From NCBI RefSeq assembly GCF_902635505.1, contig NC_045429.1, positions 430,307,669 through 430,371,668 on the forward strand: a stretch of 64,000 bases of DNA, in the 5' to 3' direction. Within the stretch, counting starts at the first letter, position 1. Each line of letters begins with the position of its first letter. Below the pieces are notes generated by a model. That model saw only the letters and a list, made by a program, of their open reading frames with translations, was not told the DNA's origin and did not search any database. Position numbers and translations under genes: made by a program. This DNA is from Sarcophilus harrisii. Lineage: Eukaryota; Chordata; Mammalia; Dasyuromorphia; Dasyuridae. This document shows positions 43,760 through 55,909 of this stretch, in pieces.

Positions 43760-44060
43760 TTATCCACAGATGGCCCTAGTGACCTTGCCCTAATTATTTT
43801 CTATCAATGAGGTCTGGTCTAATTGACATCCTTATAGTCACTGGAAAACCCTAGAATTTATTCTTCAGAGAAGAGTTGTATGTTTCCTCAAGACTTGGGA
43901 TTAAGACCTCTCTCTTCACTTAGATCATTTTCTCTGTTGGGGAAATAGTAGATCATTGCTCCAGGAGACAAAGGATCTGGAGTTTGCTCTGACAAAGTTT
44001 CTAAACAAAGACAACCAGATCCATTGAAAGTAATATCTTCCAGGTTTCTAGAGAGAAAAG
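43760..44060. repeat. Diverged block duplicated at 46730-47040
   Basis: No gene. Shares ordered words with 46730-47040: 'gtctggtctaattg' and 'ggctggtctttttg', 'atagtcactggaaaaccc' and 'cagtcactgggaatccac', 'agatcattttctctg' and 'agatcattttatttg', 'gaaatagtagatcattg' and 'gaaatagttaccaaattg'. Same orientation, about 2.97 kb apart. Confidence 0.55.
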
Positions 44061-44566
44061 AAAATCTCTTTGTGTGGGACTGAAAAATATGTTTATCAAC
44101 TGCTTTTTGGGATTAAAACTGATCATAAAAACTTGTAGCCCAAGATTCAAAGGCAATTCACAGTAAATTATCTTTACTGGGGGAAATTGAGTATTCTGTG
44201 AGAGAAGTTATAGGATTCTAGACTCTCTTCAAGTCTCTGAAGGGAGTGAAAGACTCTGGAAAGAAGATGACATACAGAGAAGAGCAGGGTCTCTTCCCTT
44301 AAGCCTCCCAATCCTATCCCATTTGCAGACATTCACAGAGCAGTGAAGAATCACTCTTCACTAATGAAGTATGTTTCATGTCAATGACCTTTGCACTTGG
44401 TTAGAAATGAATTAGAATTCAGTTATTTTTAGAAACTGTTTTATTTTATATTATGTTTGTCATTCTATGTATCATTCTCTTTTTTTGGGGGGGGTTTCAT
44501 TCTGTATCAGTCTATACTGGATTTGCTGTATATTTTTTGATTTATGAGTACCCATTTTGTTGCTTC

Positions 44567-44568
<2 letters not shown>

Positions 44569-44597
<29 letters not shown>
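44569..44597 (+). repeat. (AC)n microsatellite
   Basis: About 14 AC units, inside probable old L1-derived antisense sequence (44430-44660, weak). Confidence 0.95.
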
Positions 44598-44598
<1 letters not shown>

Positions 44599-44689
44599 GT
44601 TCTGAGGAGATGACTTTTTTGTCCTTTGTTTGCATATGTCCCTTTATACACACATCTTGAACATTTACTGTTTCTTGCAAATTCATCCT

Positions 44690-44765
44690 TCTTTTACTTA
44701 ATATATTTAACTTAGTACAGTGCCCAACACATAGTAAGGACTTAAATGTTTATTGATTATTTTTA
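44690..44765 (+). repeat. L2 3' tip
   Basis: 'cttagtacagtgcccaacacatagtaagg' with 'aaatgtttattgat'. Confidence 0.6.
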
Positions 44766-44874
44766 CTATGAGGTGAAAGTAGGGGTTCTGTGAAGAAAAC
44801 TCAGTTTTTGAATTTTGGTTGTTGAATTGGAGATCAGGATTTTTCTAAGTCAGGAGTTCTTAAACTAGTGTTCA

Positions 44875-45000
44875 TGAATATATACATGCATAAATACACA
44901 TATATATGCATGTGTACACATACACATGTGTGTATCTAGACATGAAGTATATGTTTGTGCATGTATGTATCACATACATGCATGTGTGTGTAGATATATT
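44875..45000 (+). repeat. Irregular alternating purine-pyrimidine tract
   Basis: Runs of TATG, CATG, ACAC and GTGT (for example 'acatatatatgcatgtgtacacatacacatgtgtg'); prone to Z-DNA or cruciform formation. Confidence 0.8.
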
Positions 45001-45194
45001 GATAACTATATCTCAATAAAATTGTTTTCCTTTGTAATCCCATGTATACTATTTTAGGCATTTAAAAGCATGATTCAGAGAAAAGATTTCAGGTTTCAGA
45101 ATACTTCTGCCAAAGGAGTTCAGGACTTACCAAAAGGATAAGAATCGTCTAATCTAGGGATGGAATATTCATCTTTAAAAAAAAAAAAAAAACT

Positions 45195-45735
45195 TCTTTA
45201 TTCAATAATATTTTATTTTTTCCCAATTACATTTAAAGAAATTTTTCAATATTTATTTTTGTAAGATTTTGAGCTCTAAAATGTTCTCTCTTCCTTTCTC
45301 TTACCTTCCCCCAAACAGCAAGCAATCTGATATAAATTATACATGTACAATTCTTACATGTATAGAAATATTTCCACATTAGGCATGTTGTGAAAGAAAA
45401 TCAGAACAAAAGGGAAAAACCACCAAAAAAAAAAAGCAAACAAATATCAAAAGAGATTAAAAATAGTATACTATGGTCCACATTCTCTCTCCAGATGCAG
45501 ATGGATTTTCCATTCTAAGTCTATTGGAATTGTCTTGGGCCAATGTATTGCTGAAAAGAGCTAAGTCAATTTTAGCAGATTATCATGCTATTTCTGAAGT
45601 CAGTTTGCTCATCATTTCTTATAGAAAAATAATATTCCATTCCATTTATATACCCTAACTTATTCCACCATTCCCCAACTGATGGACACTCATTCAATTT
45701 TCAATTCTTTATCATACAAAAAAGAGCTCAGGCTA
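45195..45735 (-). mobile_element. 5'-truncated L1, antisense
   Basis: A-run, then 'attttattttttcccaattacatttaaagaaa', 'ccccaaacagcaagcaatctgatataa', and the ORF2 end 'ttattccaccattccccaactgatggacactcattc'. Moderately decayed. Confidence 0.8.
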
Positions 45736-46409
45736 CTGATGTTGACAATGTTCATGGTTCTAGCCCAGTAGCATCATATAGACACAGATGTAAAGCTGGA
45801 AGGGATTTCAGAGGTTATCCTAATTAAACTCCTCCCTTAAGATACAAAATTCAAAGGCAGGCAAATTTAATGACTAAACCAAAATTATAAAGGTATTAAA
45901 AACAGAAATGGGATTTGAATGTAAGTTCTCTAATTGCAGAAATTTTCTCAGATTGGAATCTATGTAAGCAGGGATCATATTTTTATAGAAGCTGTAAAAA
46001 TGTAAGGCTCTAGAGCAGGCTCTAGATTTGAATCTAAACTCCAAGCACAGTCCAAGGGAGAAGAAGCTGGGGTTTCACAGATGATCAAAAAGAACTATAT
46101 ACATTGTAATTTTGGAAACTGAGAAAAATGTTGAGGGTTGGAAGGGAGCAAATATTTTGGACAGAGATCTTATAAACTAATCAGGATTGGAAGGCTTCAT
46201 AACACTTGGCTGGCCAGAACTGACTTTAATTTTATTGCTCCTTGGATATCTTTCTGGGGCCAGTTGTTTTCAGGCAGTCATTCCAGAAAAGTAGACTTTC
46301 TGCTAGAGTGTTTCCCTATGCCACCAGGACTGCAATTTCAAGGAACAGGGAAAGGGTGGGGGAGTAGTTCAAGGGTGAAGAAAGACATGGCCCCTTCATA
46401 GATTTTGAC

Positions 46410-46540
46410 CTGAAGGTCAACTTATTCTCCCCCTTCATTTTACAGATGAAGAAACCAATGCCCAATGAAATTCAGTGTGGTAAGTGGAAGAACCAGGATT
46501 TGGACATCGTCATCCAGTCTAATGTAGAGAAGACATCTGA
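46410..46540 (-). repeat. MIR fragment, reverse
   Basis: 'cttcattttacagatgaagaaaccaatgccc' and 'agaaccaggatttggac'. Confidence 0.6.
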
Positions 46541-46729
46541 TCACTGAGCCCGATAAGAAAAGGGAACAATGGTAACAAGGCTGGTAACATAGGGAAAGTA
46601 AAGGACAAGAGGAAATCCTATAAATGTGAGGGTCAGAGAGCTGCACAAGGCCTGGAAACCTTGCCAGAGGGAATAGATATACATCATTCTTCTTCCCAGA
46701 TGTCAAGGATTCTCTGGAAAACCCCTGAT

Positions 46730-47040
46730 TACCCCCTCTAGTCACAGCTCTATAAATTAGGGCTGGTCTTTTTGAGTTTGGGGTTCCCCTCAATTGGTAA
46801 CAAGATGTCCTCAGTCACTGGGAATCCACAGAACCTTTGTCAAAGGGAAAGATTGCCCTGCCCTTGGAACTCAGGACAAAGGCTTCTCCCACCACTGAGA
46901 TCATTTTATTTGTCAGAGAAATAGTTACCAAATTGTCACTAGTCCAAGAATTAGGGAAGAAACTCAGTCTATTCCTAAAGAAGAATCAAAACAAAGAGAA
47001 CCTGGTCAATTGGAAGGATCATCTCCTGAGTTGGAGAAAA
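46730..47040. repeat. Partner of the block at 43760-44060
   Basis: See the ordered matches listed for the partner. An open frame of 87 codons (46837-47100) crosses it but is not preserved in the other copy, arguing against coding function. Confidence 0.55.
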
Positions 47041-47049
47041 AAGGAATGT

Positions 47050-48350
47050 GGAACTGGTCCTAGAATTGGGGAAATACTAACTTGCTTTTCCTTTCCGTGA
47101 CTGACAATGGAAGGAAGGCTTAGAAAAATGATGACTCATGACTACATTTTTCCTGCTTTCCAAACCTTTAAGCTTACTTTTCTTTCCTCTAAGTCTATGT
47201 TAAACTTCCTATGGAAGTGCAGATTTAAAGCTTAGACCCCTAAACAAAATGGCAGAACACTCTCTTCCATCTTCCTTCCTCAAAATCATCAGCCGCCTCT
47301 AGAGATGCTATTGACCAGTGCATTTGGTGTAAAGATTTGCATAGGATGGCTCATTTACTTTTAGTGTCCACTTGTCACCCACCTCTCATCTGTGAAAGCC
47401 ATCTCCACAGATGAGGTAAACCAGGTTGAGGGGAATTGTCAGGTTTGAAACCCATCAATAAGTTGAGAGGTTATCTACCTAAAATTTGTAAAGACTTCTC
47501 CCACTGAAGTGGGCAGATGATAACAATTTGTTCCAATAGCCTTGAAGACCATTGTAGCAGATTCTGTGGAAAGCTTAGAACTTGATCAGGCATCAAAGAC
47601 ACTAAAATAATCTGCTTCCATCACCAGTTGTCTTGACTTTTGTCTTGCCACTGGACTCAAATCTGTAAGGATAACTATCTCACATAAATATAATTCACAT
47701 GCAAGTCCAGATAGCACCCTTTTATGTCACTGGTCCTCATCAAAAGAAAAATAAACAACAACCTCACCTCATTGTGAAAAATTCCAAGCACTGTAGGGGC
47801 TACTGGGACAATAGCTAACAAATAATAATTCCATAATTACAGACCCTAATCTGGGATTACTACTCCTTCCCAATTTATATTCATTGAATTGGTCCCTAAG
47901 GAGTCACTATCCCAGATTTAGCATGTTCTTCAGTTCTAAAACTTAGCTCACAAGCCCCTACCAGTAGTTTGATCTTTAATATTAGCTAGAGGACATAATT
48001 AGCTCAAAGAAAAAGTATTTTCTAAGAAATTTTAGAAACTATAGTCAAGAGTGGAAGAACTGGTGCACACAGAGAACACACTGATAGAAAGGCACACATT
48101 CTGGGAATATATATGGCCAAGATAACTTAAACTTTTAGCACTTTAGGATCTTGATTACTGGTATTTTATTTTCTATAATTCTAAATTTTAAATCTAAATT
48201 AAATTATAATTATGTAATGTATCTCAATATATGGTGTATATAATTATAAAATTATATCAACTGAACTGATAGACAGTAAATTTATGAGGATTTATCTTAA
48301 TTTCTCTCACAGGTTTATAAAACATTTTGCATATATTATTTAATTTCACA
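47050..48350. other. Unassigned stretch
   Basis: No gene, no repeat family recognised; AT-rich at 48170-48260. Confidence 0.35.
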
Positions 48351-48769
48351 ATAACCCATGGCACAGTTTGTCTTAGTGGATAAAGAACCAGGAGAACTGA
48401 TGTTCAAGTTCCAACTTTGAGACATCCTAACAAATTATGTGATCTCTCAATATTTAAGCAAGTTCCTAAGACAACAAGTTGTCCCAAAGTTGTTGATCTG
48501 CTTTGGTAAAGGGAGTTTCTTTACCCAGCACTTTCTTATACCAAGGGAAATCACAGGGCCATTCTGTATTTCCAATCCATTTATTTCTAGTCCCTTCTTT
48601 CTTTTCTCTTTCAGATGGGCAGTATTCTAATGGAAAGGGCATAGTTTTTTTTTTTTTTTCTTTTTGGAAGGCAAAGTTAGAGCAATATAACATTGTCAAA
48701 ATACATGTTTAACATCTTCCCACAATATTAAGGTATGAATGGTTTTCCAAGGATGTAGTTACTATACTG

Positions 48770-49270
48770 AAGTGCCTTGCTAGTTGCTTCTCCAACTTAT
48801 TTTACAGATGAAGAAACTAAGGCAAACAGGGTTAAATGACTCTCTTAAGAACTTAACCCCACTTAACCCTAACTGACTCAGCCAAAAAAAAAAAAGAATA
48901 AGTTCCTGAAAGTGCAACTAAATTATAAAATCTTTTAATATAAAACCTTTTTTACATCCTAGTTTTCTCATCTGTCAAATGAGTTTATACCCATGGCCTT
49001 TAAAACACCTTCCAACTCCAATCTTTATTTTGATATGAATGGTCTAAATCCCACCCTCCATTTAAATTAATGACATTTTTCATGCCACATTCCATGATTG
49101 TTTTCCAGGGCACAAAAAAATAGGAACTAGAGTTTAAAAATTGAAATTCTGACTTTCCAACTTATTGCCTGAATGAATAAGTCACTTCCTATTCTTGGCT
49201 ATCACTTTCTTTATCTCAAAATAAAGGTGATGAGATCTGACCAAAAGGTCCCTGCTGGCTTTAAAGCTAC
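48770..49270. repeat. Three small MIR pieces
   Basis: Reverse at 48795-48850 ('tttacagatgaagaaactaaggc'), forward at 48955-49025 ('gttttctcatctgtcaaatgag'), forward at 49125-49270 ('tgaataagtcacttcctattcttggctatcactttctttatctc'). Confidence 0.55.
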
Positions 49271-49540
49271 AATCTTATTTTTTCTTAATTCTTGTTCTTC
49301 CTGCTTATCTTTGAGCAGACTGATTTTCGACAAAGAATAGATTGTAGTGAAAATTCTTCTCATTCTCTTGAGAAAAAGACTAAATGAACTCCTTTTAATC
49401 CTGAAACTTAAAAAAAAAAATAGAATATTGTGTGTGTGTGTGGTCTATTTGTTCATATGCTTTTCCCCAGCTTTGACTTGTAATTCGAGAACATTTTGAA
49501 CTTGCTGTTTCAGAGATATCTCAGATTGAACATGTTCATT

Positions 49541-49575
49541 AAAACAAAACAAAACAAAACAAAACAAAACAAAAA
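49541..49575 (+). repeat. (AAAAC)n array
   Basis: Seven units. Confidence 0.95.
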
Positions 49576-50259
49576 CTCACTTTATTTCCCCTCCTTTCTT
49601 CCTAATTTCCTGTTTGTGTTGATGGGACCACCATTATTCCAGTCACCTGGTTTTGAACTTGAGCAGTCATTTGTTATTATTTTTCATTCATTATTCATAT
49701 CTAAATAGTTTCAAAGTCTTGATTCTTCCAATCCAATTTCTGTTATATCTAAGCCCTTCTCTCTATGCATTCACCATTACCCAATTTCAGACCTTATCAT
49801 TTCTAGCTCAAACTATTACAATAGCCTGTTTAAAAATTCTTATCTTTTATTCTGAACTTAAAGAGCAAAAGAAAAGAGAACATTTTTATATACACATTAG
49901 AACACAAAAAGATTGTCTATGAATCCATAAATCTCCATTTTATCCTACTTCCTTTAAAAGTGTATAATAAATTCATGCATTACTTTTGAAACTGTTTTGC
50001 TCCTCTGTGTTTCCTTTTGAACTTCCTTCTGTATTCTTCTGTGCATTTTGAAATAAGTTATAATGGCTTTTTCTTGATGTGTGTGAAGAAGGTTGTCATA
50101 ATTGTTAAGTCTACTTTCCCTCTGAACAGGAGAAAGGAACAGGGAAACCTGTAAAAAATAAACATCATTTTAAAAAATGAATGGGTCAAGCCCCAAAATA
50201 TATGTTTCTGAATCTCATATCCATCACCTCTCTGATGATAGATGGGTGACATACTTAAT

Positions 50260-50530
50260 CATACATCCTGCTGATACTTGATTAGTCATTTCATTGATCA
50301 GAATTCTTTAAGTTTTGCCAAACTTTTTTCTTTGCGATCTTGCTGTCCTTGTTTAAATTGTTTTCTTGATTCTGATCATTTTACTCTGAGTCAATTCATA
50401 CTACATAGGATTCTCAGAAATTCTCTCACCATTTCTTATAGTGCAATAATGCTCAATTACATTCATTTATAATAATTTGTTCAGCTATTCCTCAATTGCC
50501 TGAGAAGCAATTTCAGGCACCGCCCCTAGA
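50260..50530 (-). mobile_element. Old L1 ORF2-end fragment, antisense
   Basis: 'ttcataatttgttcagctattcctcaattgcc'-like text ('aataatttgttcagctattcctcaattgcctg', 50470-50500) and 'attttactctgagtcaattcatac'. Confidence 0.6.
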
Positions 50531-50539
50531 TTTTAGTTT

Positions 50540-51310
50540 TTGGTTTATTTTTTTCTCTTCTGTTTCAATTTCACCTTCAGAATCAGGAAGTGTGTTTTGA
50601 TTGTGACTGTTCTCTTCCCAGCATTTTCCTCCTTCTTAAATACCTCTTCCCCCTCCCCATGCCCATTTATTTCCGTGCGGAGTTTGATGTATTTTTACAC
50701 TAAACTGTTTCTGTATGTATTTTATATCTTCCTCATCCATGTCTAATTCTTCATCCAGGTGCATCTGATGGGCTCTCCTTGCCCCTTCTTCCATGCTTGT
50801 GTACTCTTCTAATGGACCCTAGTTATGAAAAATTACAAGTTTCACCATTTTCTTTCTTCTTTCTATACTCAGGTATTACTTTTACCATCTGTTCTCTTTC
50901 TCCTCTAAAAACCCTCTAAACAAATGATCAATACTCCCAGGACTTCTGTTTTCTTATTTAACTCCATCAATCACTCCAAAGACATTAGAGTAGAGGTAGT
51001 TTACCTCTACTTGAATGTTAGTTATGTCATCTTTTAACTCCTATGAGATGTTTAAATAAATTTACTTTTGGAGATTTTGGTAGACTCTCATGTTTATATT
51101 TTAAGGATCCTATTCATCTCTGATCTTTCATCAGAAATGCTTGAAAATCTTCTATTCCATTAAAGATCTTTTTTTTCATATATGATTATACTCAGCTCTA
51201 TAGAATAAGCTATTCTCTGAGCCTATTTTCTCTTTAGAAATGGAAGATCATATTTGTACATCCTCTGTCATAAGAGGAAAAGCATTTTGAAAACCATGAA
51301 GTTATATTAA
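50540..51310 (-). mobile_element. Probable decayed L1 ORF1 and inter-ORF region, antisense
   Basis: 'ctgatctttcatcagaaatgcttgaaaatcttctattccattaaag' and 'gattatactcagctctatagaataagc' resemble antisense L1 ORF1. The left half is too decayed for a firm call. Confidence 0.45.
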
Positions 51311-51639
51311 TGTGCCTTATAATTGTTGTTGTCATTAGTATTGAAGTTGTCTCCTCATCATCATAGCATTATTTTGTCTTTAAATAGAGAAGGATTTTCA
51401 GTGGCAGTCAGCTGCTATCAGGCCCTAAGCAAAATGGCAAAGTAAGTCTTCTCTTTCCTTTCTGTTCTGCTCACTTATTGTTCTCATTAACCAAATAATC
51501 ATCCAAGAAAAACAAGCAAGACGAAAATAATTGGGCAGAAACATGTAAGTTCCAATTAATCACATGCTCATTTTCAAAATGTGCATGTTAGCCTAAAAAA
51601 GAAAAAAAAAATCTAGCCTGGAAAAAAGAAGTCTATCTT

Positions 51640-51790
51640 TGAGGCAGCTAGATTTCACAGTAGATAGAGGATATTAGGTCTGGAATCAGGAAGACCTGAG
51701 TTTGAATTTTGCCTCAGATGTTTAATGGCTGTGTGACCTTAAGGTTGAAATAAGAATAAAATGAGAGAATAACTCTTCTAGCGCAATGCC
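51640..51790 (+). mobile_element. Marsupial tRNA-type SINE, older copy
   Basis: 'gaggcagctagatttcacagtagatagagg', 'tctggaatcaggaagacctgagtttgaattttgcctcag', 'ggctgtgtgacctt'. Confidence 0.85.
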
Positions 51791-51870
51791 CGGCATATAC
51801 TGAGTGTTGTATAAATATATAAGTGATTATTATTCCAACATTTCTGGTTTTTATTAAAAATTGTCACTTT

Positions 51871-52021
51871 GGGGCAGTTAGGTGGCACAGTAGATAGAGC
51901 ACCAGTCCTGAAGTTAGAAGGATTTGAATTCAAATCTGGCCTCATCCACTTAACCCTTCCTAGCTGTGTGACCCTAGGCAAGTCACTTAATCCCAATTGC
52001 CTTAGTAAAAAAAAAAAAAAA
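51871..52021 (+). mobile_element. Marsupial tRNA-type SINE with A-tail
   Basis: Full-length: 'ggggcagttaggtggcacagtagatagagcaccag', 'tttgaattcaaatctggcctc', 'agctgtgtgaccctaggcaagtcacttaatcccaattgcctt' and a 14-15 base A-tail. It is the best preserved SINE in the window and contains pol III A- and B-box-like sequence. Confidence 0.92.
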
Positions 52022-52084
52022 GTCAAGTCTTATATAATCTTGACTGTTCTTTGGAATTTGAACTGGTTTTTTTTTTTTCTGGAT

Positions 52085-52192
52085 GTGTGTGTGTATGTAA
52101 ATTATATATGTATATATATATTTATGTATTATATAGATATGTAGATATGTGTGTATATTATATATATATGTATATATATATTTGATATGTAA
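52085..52192 (+). repeat. TA/TG-rich low-complexity tract
   Basis: 'gtgtgtgtatg', 'tatatatgtatatatatattt' and similar. Confidence 0.85.
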
Positions 52193-52219
52193 ACTTTATT
52201 TCTGGGACTTTTTCTTTAA

Positions 52220-52836
52220 GGAAGTAATTGGAATTAAAAAAAAAACTTTACCTTTTTCTCTGATTCTAATAGATTTGAACAGTTTCAATTGATTGAAATA
52301 TGGTGTCCAGGATTTTTTGGAATCATGATTGTTTTTCAGGTCATTTGTTTTAGATTAGTGATATCTAATATATTCTTCTATTTTTTCAGTTTTTTGACTT
52401 TGTCTTGATTTCTTATAGAATTACTGATTTCTGTTTGGTCTATTCTAGTTTTTAAGTTTTTATTTCTTGGGGATAAATAACTTCTCTCTTTCTAGGATAT
52501 TTAATTCTTCTATTTCTTTCTTCCAAAAATTTATTTCTATTTCAATTTTTTTTATTTTTTTAAAATTTCTTCTAGGTGTTCATGCAGTATTTGTGTAAAA
52601 TCTTTTTATTTCTTTAATTCTCTACTCCTAGTTGTTATAGAAATCTTTATCCCTTCTTTTGGTGGAATCTCTAGATTTTCTTAGAGTTTTCTGGAATGAG
52701 TGACTCAGTTTCTCACATTGGTACTCAGTAGGACACAATCATTTGCTTTCTCTGAATCTCCAATGATTACTGTTCATTTCTTTGGTACCACATGTTGTCT
52801 GCATGATGGGAAATAGAAATGACAAAATCATTACTG

Positions 52837-52838
<2 letters not shown>
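52220..52838 (-). mobile_element. L1 ORF1 and 5' region, antisense
   Basis: The reverse strand is A-rich with the ORF1 coiled-coil type of sequence ('agaatagaccaaacagaaatcagtaattctataagaaat', 'caagacaaagtcaaaaaactg'). Decayed. Confidence 0.55.

Positions 52839-52868
<30 letters not shown>
52839..52868 (+). repeat. Poly-T run
   Basis: Thirty uninterrupted T; in reverse it may be an old A-tail or A-tract. Confidence 0.95.
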
Positions 52869-52873
<5 letters not shown>

Positions 52874-52979
52874 TAATAGCTAGGATTTCTGCTTTCTAAC
52901 TTGGTTACTCTTTATCCTTCTCTGCCTCTTGGTTTTGAAATAAGAAACCCTGAATAGAGATCTTTATCTCCAATGATTA

Positions 52980-53443
<464 letters not shown>

Positions 53444-53719
53444 TTTTTAGCATATTGAGGCAATGAAAAGGCATTAATTTCCTTTAGAAATTAAGATCAG
53501 AATACTTCCATATCTCACTAATCTAGGAGTGTCTCAATCTTTAAAAGTAGCAGATCTAATTAAAACTCAGGTCCTCTGACATCAAAGGCAACACCCTTTC
53601 CACTGGACTCATTTCTGTGGGTTAGGAAGAAGAGGGGTAATTGGGTCTGTGATTTCTTTTGTGTTAGAGAACTCCAGGTAATAGATTTCCAGGAGGTTTG
53701 ATTACAAGCATTGGCTCTG

Positions 53720-54030
53720 GAGTAAACAAATGCTGCCTCTAGAACCAGGGACTTGGGTTCAAATTATACCTTTCTGATGCTTCCTTGTATGACTTTGGGC
53801 AAGATCAATATTCTTAGGTTTCGATTTCTTTCTTTGTAAAATGAGGGGGTTGGCCTAGATGACCTAGGCCATGATCATGACCTTATAGCTCAACTTTTTT
53901 TTTTTGAGATCTCTTCCAGCTCTCTGTGATCCTATGAATTACTTAACCTCCCTGAGTCTCAGTTTTCCCTTCTGTAAAATAGAGGGTTGAACTAGATGGC
54001 CTCTGAGGTCTTCTCCAACTCCGCAGTTAT
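53720..54030 (+). repeat. Two MIR-like pieces in tandem
   Basis: 'tctagaaccagggacttgggttcaaattatacc', 'gtatgactttgggcaagatc', then a second tail 'cctgagtctcagttttcccttctgtaaaatagagg', 'actagatggcctctgaggtc'. Confidence 0.65.
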
Positions 54031-54079
54031 GTTCCTCAAATGCTGCTCAGAAATTGTTTTTAGAGAATTGACTGGAGTC

Positions 54080-54770
54080 CTGACAAATGAAGTGACTTGA
54101 CTAGGGTCACACACACTCAGTATGGATTAAAGAAGTATATGAACCTGGATTTTCATGACCCCAAGGCTAGCTCTCTTCTAACTACTATTTTCCATGAGTT
54201 TACTCCAAACTGTTACTAACATTTGTGTCTCCTCTCCCCCACCCTTTACTCTCCTACTACCATTTTCTTTCAGTTAAGATTATTAAATTGTTTACAAGGG
54301 ACATCCCTCTTCTACTTTTCAAACAGAAGGAACCTCTTGTTTCTTCCTGCCACACATCAGTTAATGACACATTTAAAGATTGGGACAGTCTCAGATTTTT
54401 GAGATCTGGAAGTATTCTGATCTTAATTCCTAGGGTATGGATGCATTGCCCTAATACCCTAAGAAGAGAAAAGATTCTATCAATCAATTCTCTCTGTCTC
54501 TCTCATCCTCTCTGTTTATTTTCTGTGTCTCTGTGTCTTTCTATCTCTGTCTCTGTCTCTGTCTCTCTCTTCTCTCTTTCTATCTCTCTCTCTTTTACAA
54601 TTTGTTTAGTTAACTCTCACAGCAGTCTTGAGAGGTAGATGGTATTATCCCCATTTTACAGATAAGGAAACTGAAGGGAAAAAACTGAATTGACTTTCCC
54701 AGCATCACAGTAGGATATGTCTGAGACTGGATTTTAGAAATTCAGTTTTTTCTAACTCCAAGACTGGAGC
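54080..54770 (-). repeat. Two reverse SINE/MIR pieces around a TCTC tract
   Basis: Reverse SINE at 54080-54180 ('aagtgacttgactagggtcacacac'), a (TCTC/TCTG)n tract at 54490-54597, and reverse MIR at 54605-54770 ('ggtattatccccattttacagataaggaaactgaag'). The stretch 54185-54490 between them is unassigned. Confidence 0.65.
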
Positions 54771-54779
54771 CTTATCCTC

Positions 54780-55890
54780 TTTAGACTTCCTAGCCTTTGA
54801 TAAGCAATTTTCTTAAAGCCTTGTATATTTCTCTATTAGAAAATAATCTATTTGGAACCCAGAATCCCCAGCTTCTCCCAGGGCCTGGAAGGTGAATGCC
54901 TAACAGAGTGTTTTTAGGCAAGTTCCAAAGTTTAGATAAAAACCATTTCAATCATCCCTTGACTCTGCAGATTTACCTTCTTCTGAATTTGAAAATAGAA
55001 ACAGTGAAACTTCGGTTTTTCCCCCATGCATGGAAGAAACCCAGCCATTTGTTAGTCATGCCCAGGAAGAAAGGAGGAAGCAGTTTTCCCTTGTAAGACT
55101 AAATCTAAAAAGAAGGATGAATTGGGGATCGTTTTAGCTAAGCCTCCCCCCTGTCATTTTACAGATGAGTAAACCAAGTTCCATATAGGAGAAGTGACTA
55201 TCCCAGTGTCATTCAGATAGCAAGTGGCAGAACTAGGGTTTAAATTAGTGACTTAAAATCTGGGGCTCTCTGATCTAGCCTGTGGATGGGAAGAATCATT
55301 CTTGGGGCCTTGAGTCATTACTGTTGTCAAAACCTCAAGAGAAATACTGGGTATGAGTTGGGGGAGAGGAAGTATAGAAGCTGAAGAACTGGTGGGGTGA
55401 GGGTGAGGAATTGGTTGGGACTGGTGACCTGGGAAAATGAAATTTACTTTAACTTTGCTCGATTCTTAGAGACTTGACAGAATTTGGCTACCTGCTACTG
55501 GAGGAATTTTTCCATTTCTACATTGGGGAAATTTTAGGATTCAAGAATGTTGCCAACTGGAATTGCACAACTGTTTCTGGGAGAGAGTGTTACCATGGTG
55601 ACCCAGCTTGGGATTTCACCTCCTCCTTTCTCCTTTATTCTCTGGCTAGTCTAAGAAATAGAAACCAAAGGCAGATTTGATTGATTAAAGATGTCTTTGT
55701 TTTGGCTGCACTGAAAGGCCTAATTGGAGAATGAGAAAGCTGATCTCTGGCTTGCATTAACATCCTTGACTGGAAAAATCCTGTGTTAGAAATCTTTTCT
55801 TACCTATTTCTCTTCAGTGATTGCAGATTGGGGTGTCACATCATGGTTGAGATGTAGTTACCTTAACATGGAAAACCTGATAAGGACACC
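54780..55890. other. Mostly unassigned stretch
   Basis: A reverse MIR lies at 55145-55285 ('gtcattttacagatgagtaaacc', 'gcaagtggcagaactagggtttaaat'). Open frames of 66 and 68 codons show no domain, signal or splice context. Confidence 0.4.
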
Positions 55891-55909
55891 ATACAAAGTA
55901 ACTTAACCC

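Noticed and set aside
46837-47100. 87-codon Lys/Leu-rich frame
   Set aside because: It lies in a block duplicated at 43760-44060, where the frame is not kept.
51871-52021. A tRNA gene
   Set aside because: The A- and B-box-like sequence belongs to a tRNA-derived SINE with an A-tail; no cloverleaf with an anticodon arm is intact. No other tRNA-like sequence was seen outside SINEs.
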